DNA of 6,930 nucleotides from UBA10103 sp964437185 (lineage in GTDB: Bacteria; Patescibacteriota; Minisyncoccia; Phycocordibacterales; UBA2100): positions 1 through 6,930 of the forward strand of contig CAYTFU010000021.1 of the NCBI GenBank assembly GCA_964437185.1. Direction: 5' to 3'. Each line of letters starts with the position of its first letter. Within the stretch, counting starts at the first letter, position 1. Below are positions 1 through 5,277 of this stretch, piece by piece. The notes beneath the pieces were generated by a model. It searched no databases. It saw only the letters and a list, made by a program, of their open reading frames with translations, and was not told the DNA's origin. The translations under genes and the position numbers were made by a program.

Positions 1-1218
1 CCTCCCCCCGCACCCCTTGCCTTCAACCTTTCAGCTGCGCTTGCGTTTCTCGCCAGCAAACAGTCCCAAAGCGGATCTTTCGGATCGCCTCTCTTGGACG
101 ACTGGGCCGCGATTGCGTTTGCTTCCACTAACTCCGGAGCGCCGAAAGAACTTCTAAAGAGCTTTGTGCTCGCCACTCTGCCCGCCCTCTCCGGCGTTAC
201 CGATTACGAGCGACACGCACTCGCCCTCATGTCGCTCGGCATCAATCCGTACTCCGGCACTTCTCGCGACCACATCGCGCCAATCACCAACGCCTTCGAC
301 GGGACGCAGATCGGCGATCCGTCACTCGACAACGACGACATCTTCGCCATCCTCGCGCTCGTGCCCGCCGGATACGGACCGCGCGACTCCATCATTCAAA
401 AAACGGGCGCATTTATCCTCTCAAAACAGCAGCCAAACGGCTCATGGGACAACAGTGTGGATATGACAGCCGCAGGCATTCAAGCGGTATCACTCCTCTT
501 CGGGACGCCCGGCATCAAATCATCAACACTCGGTCAGTCGCTCGGCATGGCAGCCGGATACCTCGCCGCGAAACAGCTTCCCGATGGCGGTTGGGAAAAT
601 GTGGATTCGACGAGCTGGGTGCAGACAATGATCAACGCGACGAAAGAGAGCGATCCGACACGCGCGAGTGACTGGAGAAATTCGAGCGGTAAAGTACCTA
701 TGGACGCAATCGCAGCAGCACAGCAATCCGACGGAGGCGTGAGGCCCACCGCCGACACCGACCAGAATCGCATTTGGAGCACCGCGTACGCAATCACTGC
801 GGCATCGAGCAAAAGTTGGTTGAGTATTCCGCAAAGATTCCAAAAACCAGCTCCGACGACAGCGAGCGATTCCGGCGGAGGCAGCACCTGGACACCTCCC
901 GCAACATCGACCTCACCCACATCAACCGCATCAACTACGCAAGAAGTCGCCACCTCGACCACAGTGAGCGCGACAACGACCGCAATAGTGCTCGGGGCAA
1001 GTACCACGACTGTTGCGACCTCGACCGCCTCAACTACTAAATCCGTGTCGCCCAAACCAACGGCAAAAAAGATCGTAGTAAAGAAACAGCCGAGTAAGTC
1101 AGTGGCGGCTACTACGACCAAAGTTCAGCTCGCGAAGGCAGCTGCGGCAGTGCCTGCCAAAGGGTTTTTGAGCACTTTGTGGCAATCAATTACCTCTTTC
1201 GTCGCTTCATTGTTTTAG
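1..1218 (+). CDS. Secreted-type alpha/alpha-barrel protein with squalene-cyclase/prenyltransferase-like repeats, 5' end missing
   Basis: The reading frame is open from base 1, so the gene begins before the window; 405 residues are visible. The first Met-like codon in frame (TTG at 94) lies inside a repeat and is not the start. Residues 1-5 (PPPAP) look like the end of a linker. Residues about 6-275 hold at least four degenerate repeats of the squalene-cyclase/prenyltransferase type: FLASKQSQSGSFG (16-28), FILSKQQPNGSW (138-149), YLAAKQLPDGGW (187-198) and IAAAQQSDGG (237-246), each followed by a helix. Residues about 285-350 are almost pure Thr/Ser/Ala/Pro, then a basic stretch (KPTAKKIVVKKQPSK, 352-366) and a hydrophobic end (GFLSTLWQSITSFVASLF, 388-405). 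This layout fits an exported protein whose barrel is held off the envelope. No terpene cyclase DxDD motif is visible, so binding is likelier than cyclisation. The fold is fairly sure; the ligand is unknown. The 3' end overlaps the convergent CofE-like gene by 29 nt. Confidence 0.8.
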   Translation, partial: PPPAPLAFNLSAALAFLASKQSQSGSFGSPLLDDWAAIAFASTNSGAPKELLKSFVLATLPALSGVTDYERHALALMSLGINPYSGTSRDHIAPITNAFDGTQIGDPSLDNDDIFAILALVPAGYGPRDSIIQKTGAFILSKQQPNGSWDNSVDMTAAGIQAVSLLFGTPGIKSSTLGQSLGMAAGYLAAKQLPDGGWENVDSTSWVQTMINATKESDPTRASDWRNSSGKVPMDAIAAAQQSDGGVRPTADTDQNRIWSTAYAITAASSKSWLSIPQRFQKPAPTTASDSGGGSTWTPPATSTSPTSTASTTQEVATSTTVSATTTAIVLGASTTTVATSTASTTKSVSPKPTAKKIVVKKQPSKSVAATTTKVQLAKAAAAVPAKGFLSTLWQSITSFVASLF

Positions 1219-1942
1219 AAGCAAAAAGTGAGCGATACATATCCTCCTTCATTGCGATACGCAACTCGTTGCGATTGACGCGATCCACAAATTCGACAGG
1301 CGCTTCTTCGATCACGGCGAGCGGCTGACACTCAGCGCCTTCACCCATAAGTACTGTCGCAGCCGTCGCGAGCGAATCTGCAATGTTTGTCTGTGTAACT
1401 TTGAGCGGCCGGCCGAAGATATCGGGCGTACCTCGATAATCACGCACGCCCTTGAAGCCCGCATACCCGAGCGCCACGCCCATCACACCCGCGCGCAGCG
1501 GCGCAATGCGACTGTCGGTGACAACGATACCAAGATGTTTTACGCCATACTTCGCGATAAACGCCGCGTGCAAACGTGATGCGGAAGCAAAAGAATCCTT
1601 AGGTAACAAGATCATTTTCCCACCTGCCCCATTAGAGACGAAATCTCTAACGGGGTAAACATTCGACTCATCAATGCCCGCATTCACCACCACCGTGCCG
1701 TCCCGCACAGTAAGCCACCACTCGGGCAGTACTTTTTGCATCCACTCGCTTTCTTTGCGAATCCACGTCTCCTTCTCCTTTTTACTTTTCAATACGACGA
1801 CCCTCCCCTCGGCGAGTGCGACGATCTTGGAAGTAAGAACGAGAATCGAACCATCCTTAAGCGATGGAATATGTTGGGCAATGAACTCAAAAAGGTTTTC
1901 TCCTTCTTTAAACACTCGCGTCTTGATCGGATTCACATTCAT
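1190..1942 (-). CDS. CofE-like gamma-glutamyl ligase (COG1478, F420-0:L-glutamate ligase family)
   Basis: The 250-residue protein matches the CofE family along its length. Visible blocks are LKDGSILVLTSKIVALAEGR (28-47, the family's GD..v...Ki.S..EGR region), NAGIDESN (87-94), LLPKDSFASASRLH (112-125, equivalent to LP.DPd.SA), VTDSRIAPLRAG (141-152), VALGYAGF (156-163), DYRGTPDIFGRPL (168-180) and ADSLATAATVLMGEGAE (188-204). The acidic residues D91, E92 and D143 are probable metal or nucleotide ligands. CofE adds glutamate to F420-0 through a gamma linkage in archaea and actinobacteria. No F420 synthesis gene is visible here, and the family has been proposed to act on folate in some bacteria, so the substrate is open. 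The ATG overlaps the upstream reductase stop (ATGA, 1939-1942) with no Shine-Dalgarno, which points to translational coupling. The C-terminus (KTMKRRKR) is very basic, and its coding end overlaps the convergent gene. Confidence 0.85.
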   Translation of the reverse strand: MNVNPIKTRVFKEGENLFEFIAQHIPSLKDGSILVLTSKIVALAEGRVVVLKSKKEKETWIRKESEWMQKVLPEWWLTVRDGTVVVNAGIDESNVYPVRDFVSNGAGGKMILLPKDSFASASRLHAAFIAKYGVKHLGIVVTDSRIAPLRAGVMGVALGYAGFKGVRDYRGTPDIFGRPLKVTQTNIADSLATAATVLMGEGAECQPLAVIEEAPVEFVDRVNRNELRIAMKEDMYRSLFASKTMKRRKR

Positions 1943-2478
1943 ATCTTGTAGTGCAACAAGAGTGTCCCTTTCGTATTGAGCTTTTTCACCGACACGAGGT
2001 TGAGTCGCGCGTTCTTAGTACCACCTTCAAACATTGGTTTGCCACGTCCAAAAACGAGAGGCTCGATCGTGACATACAACTCATCCAGCATTCCGTGATC
2101 GAGCATTTCCTGATACACGCGGCTGCCACCCACGATCGCTACCTCTCGATAATCAGAAAGTACCGATGCGAGATCGACACGTTTTGGATTGAGAAACGTT
2201 ACAGAACCCGTAGTCCCCAGACCCTCTTTCGCGCTTGTGAGCACAAAGGTATTTCTTTTTTTGAGCCTCGAAGCTGCCGCCTCGTACGTATTGCGACCCA
2301 CAACTACCGCATCGGCACGCGAAAGTGATTTCTGAAAAAAACTCCAATCTTCTTTACTCGTCCATGTAGGTCTCGATTTCTCTGTGAGAGAAATGCGTCC
2401 GTCGATACTCGACGCGACGTATGCGATATAGCGCGGCCTAGGCTGCCGCTTTGGGTTGTGCGTCTTGGGGTGCATCAT
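1939..2478 (-). CDS. Dihydrofolate-reductase-like protein (RibD C-terminal domain family)
   Basis: This 179-residue single-domain protein has the DHFR/RibD_C fold signature: YIAYVASSIDGRIS (18-30), WTSKEDWSFF (39-48), ADAVVVGRNTYEAA (55-68), VAIVGGSRVY (113-122) and LDELYVTIEPLVFGRGKPMF (131-150). Aligned by eye to FolA, D44 falls at the catalytic acid (E. coli D27), GRNTYE matches GRHTWE, and IVGGSRVY matches the NADPH-binding glycine region. The family reduces pteridines or related heterocycles with NAD(P)H; RibD itself reduces a pyrimidine riboside in riboflavin synthesis, but the deaminase domain is absent here. A role as the cell's DHFR is plausible but unproven. The ATG at 2478 is supported by AAGGA 9 nt upstream, inside the end of the transporter gene, giving a 41-nt overlap. 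The gene is followed by an ATGA junction with the CofE-like ligase, so the two products are probably made together. Confidence 0.85.
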   Translation of the reverse strand: MMHPKTHNPKRQPRPRYIAYVASSIDGRISLTEKSRPTWTSKEDWSFFQKSLSRADAVVVGRNTYEAAASRLKKRNTFVLTSAKEGLGTTGSVTFLNPKRVDLASVLSDYREVAIVGGSRVYQEMLDHGMLDELYVTIEPLVFGRGKPMFEGGTKNARLNLVSVKKLNTKGTLLLHYKI

Positions 2479-3106
2479 CGCGCAAAATCCTTAGGGCGAG
2501 GTACGAGAGCGGGGTGTATACGATTCCCATCGCTACCTTGAAGAGCCACCACGTGATGATGATACGTAAAAGCGCATCATTGGAGTAGACACCATAAAAT
2601 GCGATGAGCATGAAAATCGTGGAATCGAGTAACTGTGACCACACATTTGAAAGGAGCGAGCGGAGCCAGAAGAATTTTGCGCCGATCTTTGCGCGCACAT
2701 AGAAAAACGTAAAGACATCCTGATACTCAGCTACCGCAAATGCGACGAGGGACGCTATAGCGATGCGCATCGATACACCGTATATCTGCTCATAGCTATC
2801 CTTCGCCCACATCCCTGCCTCGGCCCATGGCACCGCAAGGGAGATGAGTGAATATCCCAAGAAAAGTGCCGTCGATATAAATCCACACCGCACAAAGAGC
2901 CGCGCCATCTTTTTTCCGTATACCTCTCCGATGACATCGGTCGTCAAGAAGACGAATGGAAATGAAAAGACGGCGACGGATACGTGGAGACCGAGAATAA
3001 AGGGCATGATCTTGAGCCCGAGTGTGTTGGCCGCAAAAAGCGAGACGAGGTAGAGAGCAAGCGCAAGCGCGATCTTTTTGACGTCTCGTTCGGAGAGAGT
3101 TGGCAT
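2438..3106 (-). CDS. YhhQ/VUT-family transporter (queuosine-precursor transporter family)
   Basis: This is a polytopic membrane protein of 222 residues from the start chosen here. Six hydrophobic segments are visible, at about 10-30, 38-57, 68-92, 112-135, 155-174 and 180-206. Family motifs (COG1738) are FPFVFLTTDVIGEVYGKKMAR (49-69), AEYQDVFTFFYVR (126-138) and FWLRSLLSNVWSQLLDSTIF (146-165). E. coli YhhQ imports the 7-deazaguanines preQ0 and preQ1, and related members import queuine. The same family could carry another purine- or pterin-like compound, and the coupled DHFR-like gene makes this worth considering. Upstream in-frame starts exist at 3139 (ATG) and 3223. The 3223 start lies inside tRNA-Leu and is rejected. 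ATG 3106 is preferred because it begins at the conserved region and a good promoter lies just before it; ATG 3139 would place that promoter within the gene. The tail overlaps the start of the reductase gene by 41 nt. Confidence 0.85.
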   Translation of the reverse strand: MPTLSERDVKKIALALALYLVSLFAANTLGLKIMPFILGLHVSVAVFSFPFVFLTTDVIGEVYGKKMARLFVRCGFISTALFLGYSLISLAVPWAEAGMWAKDSYEQIYGVSMRIAIASLVAFAVAEYQDVFTFFYVRAKIGAKFFWLRSLLSNVWSQLLDSTIFMLIAFYGVYSNDALLRIIITWWLFKVAMGIVYTPLSYLALRILRDDAPQDAQPKAAA

Positions 3107-3118
3107 ATGGAAAGCCGC

Positions 3119-3146
3119 ATTGTACTCACTTTTCCCCATTGCGCAA
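3119..3146 (-). promoter_or_regulatory. Probable sigma70-type promoter for yhhQ-reductase-ligase unit
   Basis: On the minus strand a -35-like TTGCGC (3146-3141) is followed, after 16 nt, by TACAAT (3124-3119), which differs from TATAAT at one base. Initiation about 7 nt further on would be near 3112, leaving roughly six bases before ATG 3106. It lies directly after the T-rich tract behind tRNA-Leu, so it would restart transcription for the three downstream genes. It is inferred from sequence only. Confidence 0.5.
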
Positions 3147-3166
3147 TCGCGAAAAGAGTAGGGCAC

Positions 3167-3184
3167 AAAACAAAAAAAACCCTG
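3167..3184 (-). terminator. T-rich tract after tRNA-Leu, possible termination or 3' processing site
   Basis: On the minus strand the tRNA discriminator base (3185) is followed by CAGGG, then eight T, G and four T. A weak hairpin could pair GGCACA at the tRNA end (3188-3183) with TGTGCC (3167-3162), but it encloses the T tract and competes with the acceptor stem. The tract could stop transcription behind the tRNA or only be a processing site. It is not a canonical intrinsic terminator. Confidence 0.3.
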
Positions 3185-3266
3185 TGCCGCGGGGGAGACT
3201 CGAACTCCCATGGGTTGCCCCACACGCTTCTGAAGCGTGCGTGTCTACCAATTTCACCACCGCGGC
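3185..3266 (-). tRNA. tRNA-Leu(CAG)
   Basis: The minus strand folds into an 82-nt class II tRNA. The acceptor stem is GCCGCGG/CCGCGGC (7 bp), and the D arm carries the TTGGTAGA loop. The anticodon stem is CACGC/GCGTG around loop TTCAGAA, with anticodon CAG at 3232-3230. A long variable arm forms TGGG-GCAA-CCCA, and the T arm is GGGAG/CTCCC with loop TTCGAGT. The discriminator is A at 3185 and the next bases are CAG, so CCA is not encoded. It begins only 12 nt after the purN stop, so it may be cut from a purN transcript. Confidence 0.96.
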
Positions 3267-3278
3267 AACGTAGCTATT

Positions 3279-3953
3279 CTATTTGATGTCCGCAGGAACC
3301 ACCAGCGACGCCGGGTCTTTCCCATCCCACCGGATTTCGCCGTGCACCATGAGGTTCGTGATTTTGGGTTGCCATTCGTGCTCAGCTTTGTTGACCGCTT
3401 TGGCGATCTCATCCGTCGACATTCCTTTTTCAATCGGCACGCGGCGCTCAAAAAATGCGGGGCCGCGATCCATTTCTTCTGTCACAAAGTGCATAGTGAA
3501 TCCGGATTCCGCAATTTCTCCAGCATCAAACGCGGATTTCACTGCCTCATGTATGTGATGCCCATACATTCCTTTTCCACCGAAACGCCCGCCGAGCTGC
3601 GAGAGAAGCGCCGGATGGATGTTGATCGTACGCGCAGGGTCGAGCCCCTTCACGAGTTTGAACCATCCTGAGAGAGCGGTCCACTCTGCGCCAGCATCCT
3701 CAACAACCTTTCGATAATCTGATCCCGGTGATCCCCCTTCGCCAAGGCTTCGGAGGGACGAAGGAAAAAATACAAACGGGATACCGAGCCGATCCGCGCG
3801 CTCCCGCACGCCGCCGCACTCGTGATTGGAAACCACGGCGACGATATCAGCATCGAGCTCCCTGCGCTTCGTAGCCGCGACTAGATTCTCAAAACCACTC
3901 CCGCCGCCTGTCGGAGTACCCGACGCAAAGACAATTACCCTTGGCTTACCCAT
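3279..3953 (-). CDS. purN: Phosphoribosylglycinamide formyltransferase (folate-dependent GAR transformylase)
   Basis: PurN transfers the formyl group of 10-formyl-tetrahydrofolate to GAR in de novo purine synthesis. The protein is 224 residues from ATG 3953 (MGKPRVIVFASGT). An in-frame GTG at 3992 would add 13 residues that are not family-like and would put the start inside a large palindrome, so ATG is preferred, although no clear Shine-Dalgarno precedes either. Counting from 3953, the catalytic triad is present: N111 and H113 in INIHPALL and D162 in MHFVTEEMDRGP (E. coli N106, H108, D144). SGWFKLV (95-101) corresponds to the AGFMRIL strand. Two oddities are the glycine-rich N-terminal loop GTPTGGGSG and a low-complexity insert SSLRSLGEGGSPGS (65-78) encoded by a palindromic element. 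The gene is divergent from purT, which does the same reaction with formate, and is followed closely by tRNA-Leu. Confidence 0.92.
   Translation of the reverse strand: MGKPRVIVFASGTPTGGGSGFENLVAATKRRELDADIVAVVSNHECGGVRERADRLGIPFVFFPSSLRSLGEGGSPGSDYRKVVEDAGAEWTALSGWFKLVKGLDPARTINIHPALLSQLGGRFGGKGMYGHHIHEAVKSAFDAGEIAESGFTMHFVTEEMDRGPAFFERRVPIEKGMSTDEIAKAVNKAEHEWQPKITNLMVHGEIRWDGKDPASLVVPADIK
3736..3764 (-). repeat. Short palindromic element inside purN
   Basis: A 29-nt segment is bounded by CCTTCG (3736-3741) and CGAAGG (3759-3764). On the coding strand it also contains a second CGAAG, so two alternative hairpins can form. It encodes the low-complexity residues that widen the loop between FVFFP and DYRKVV in PurN. 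The reading frame stays open. It looks like a small repetitive element tolerated in a surface loop; copies elsewhere in the genome cannot be seen from this window. Confidence 0.45.
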
Positions 3954-3988
3954 TCCATTACCGTCGCATGATCCTGCGTTGTCCGCAA

Positions 3989-4032
3989 CCACGACACTAT
4001 CTTTGCCCTATAGGACAAAGATAGTGTCGTGG
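3989..4032. promoter_or_regulatory. Near-perfect 44-bp palindrome between purN and purT
   Basis: The left arm CCACGACACTATCTTTG (3989-4005) pairs perfectly with CAAAGATAGTGTCGTGG (4016-4032). After one C/A mismatch the centre CCTATAGG (4007-4014) is also self-complementary. Of 22 base-pair positions 21 match. No T tract follows on either strand, so this is not an intrinsic terminator. Its place between two divergent genes for the same metabolic step suggests an operator or a shared regulatory hairpin. A third copy of the half-site, GTCGTGG, follows at 4039-4045. Confidence 0.7.
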
Positions 4033-4062
4033 GCAGAGGTCGTGGTTACAGTGAGGTGAGCG

Positions 4063-4071
4063 TGATATATT
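4063..4071 (+). promoter_or_regulatory. Extended -10 promoter of purT
   Basis: TGA-TATATT (4063-4071) is an extended -10 element (TGn plus a hexamer with one mismatch to TATAAT). Only GCCCGC separates it from ATG 4078, so the expected start of transcription, about 7 nt downstream, falls on the ATG and the mRNA would be leaderless. The -35 candidates (TGGTTA 4043-4048 or GTTACA 4045-4050) are weak, as is common with extended -10 promoters. The palindrome ends about 34 bp upstream of the -10. Confidence 0.55.
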
Positions 4072-4077
4072 GCCCGC

Positions 4078-5277
4078 ATGAAAAAGGCCTCTCCCCTCTC
4101 TCTTGGCACCCCTCTCAAGCCTGGCGCGACCAAGATCCTCCTCCTGGGGAGCGGTGAGTTGGGCAAAGAAGTAGCTATCGAGGCGATGCGACTCGGGGTC
4201 GAGGTGGTCGCTTGTGATCGCTACGAGAATGCACCGGCCATGCAGGTGGCACACCGGAGCTACGTATTCAACATGCTCGATGGGGCGAAGATTCGAGAAA
4301 TTGTCGAAAAAGAGAAGCCGACCTACATTGTCCCCGAGATTGAAGCTATAGCGACCTTCACACTCGTCGAACTTGAGAACGAGGGATGGAATGTGATCCC
4401 GCGCGCGACCGCCGCGAAGCTCACGATGGACAGGCAAGGCATTCGCGAGCTCGCATCGGAGAAACTCAAGCTCCCCACCTCACCCTACCGCTTTGCAGGC
4501 AGTCTCGAAGACATGACCGACGCCGCAGAAGAAATAGGTTTTCCCTGCTTTATCAAACCCACTATGTCTTCTTCGGGCCACGGACAAAGCATGGTGCGCA
4601 AACCAGCAGATTTACCGAAAGCGTGGAACTATGCGATGGAAGCCGCGCGCGGCAAGACGGGCAAAGTGATCGTAGAGGGAAAAATAGATTTTGATTATGA
4701 AATTACCTTGCTCACTGTGCGGCATGCAAGAGGTATATCTTTCTGCGCACCTATTGGTCACGTGCAGATCGATGGCGACTATCGCGAAAGTTGGCAGCCG
4801 CATGCAATGACTAAAACTGCACTCAAAAAATCTCAGGATATCGCGCGCAAGATTGTAAACGAGCTTTGCGGAAAGACGGGGCGCGGCATCTTCGGCGTCG
4901 AACTTTTTGTGAAGGGCAATAGCGTGTGGTTCTCCGAAGTTTCCCCTCGCCCGCACGACACCGGCATGGTCACACTCGTATCGCAGACCATGAGCGAGAT
5001 GGAGCTGCATGTGCGCGCCATTCTCGGCCTTCCAATCGGGGATATTACGTGCCGCCCTGGCGCATCGGTGCCCATACTCGCGGAGATTAAGACCGACAAC
5101 CCTCAGTACACAGGCGTCGACAAAGCATTCAAAACTCCGGGCATCTGGATCCGTCTCTTCGGCAAACCCTCCTCCCCCGGCCACCGCCGCATGGGTGTGG
5201 CGCTTGCGATTGGGAAGGATGTGAAAGACGCTCGCAAGAAAGCGAAAGAAGCGGCGAAAAAAGTTCGCGTTGTCTAA
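4078..5277 (+). CDS. purT: Formate-dependent phosphoribosylglycinamide formyltransferase (GAR transformylase 2)
   Basis: PurT makes formyl-GAR from GAR, formate and ATP through a formyl phosphate intermediate, without folate. The 399-residue protein is close to the E. coli length (392) and alignable throughout. Visible features are the N-terminal LLGSGELGKEVAIE (22-35), VAHRSYVFNMLDG (57-69), the ATP-grasp region with FIKPTMSSSGHGQS (158-171), VIVEGKIDFDYEITLL (197-212), DGDYRESWQP (232-241), metal-binding glutamates E275 (GVELF) and E287 (FSEVSPRPHDTGMVTL), and the C-terminal IRLFGKP with RRMGVALA (358-377). All of these are intact, so the enzyme should be active. ATG 4078 is the only sensible start; no Shine-Dalgarno is seen, but an extended -10 lies just before it, implying a leaderless message. 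It is divergent from purN. Its stop codon (5275-5277) abuts that of the convergent murA, with no terminator between. Confidence 0.97.
   Translation: MKKASPLSLGTPLKPGATKILLLGSGELGKEVAIEAMRLGVEVVACDRYENAPAMQVAHRSYVFNMLDGAKIREIVEKEKPTYIVPEIEAIATFTLVELENEGWNVIPRATAAKLTMDRQGIRELASEKLKLPTSPYRFAGSLEDMTDAAEEIGFPCFIKPTMSSSGHGQSMVRKPADLPKAWNYAMEAARGKTGKVIVEGKIDFDYEITLLTVRHARGISFCAPIGHVQIDGDYRESWQPHAMTKTALKKSQDIARKIVNELCGKTGRGIFGVELFVKGNSVWFSEVSPRPHDTGMVTLVSQTMSEMELHVRAILGLPIGDITCRPGASVPILAEIKTDNPQYTGVDKAFKTPGIWIRLFGKPSSPGHRRMGVALAIGKDVKDARKKAKEAAKKVRVV

Noticed and set aside
534..1121. 195-codon open frame on the minus strand, opposite the barrel/linker gene
   Set aside because: It is antisense to the Thr/Ser-rich linker and is Val/Ala-rich only because of that repetitive codon use. 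It has no recognisable domain, and the plus frame carries clear family repeats.
3107..3223. Longer start for the transporter gene at 3223
   Set aside because: It would translate part of tRNA-Leu; the first 39 residues are not family-like, and a promoter lies within them.
3954..3992. GTG start for purN at 3992
   Set aside because: It lies inside the palindrome, the extra 13 residues (Gly/Asn/Asp-rich) do not match the family, and the ATG at 3953 gives the usual PurN N-terminus. It remains possible.
3989..4032. The large palindrome as an intrinsic terminator
   Set aside because: No T tract follows either arm and it lies upstream of two divergent genes, not behind a gene.
4612..5184. 190-codon open frame on the minus strand inside purT
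   Set aside because: It is a shadow of a strongly conserved PurT reading frame and has no domain-like pattern.
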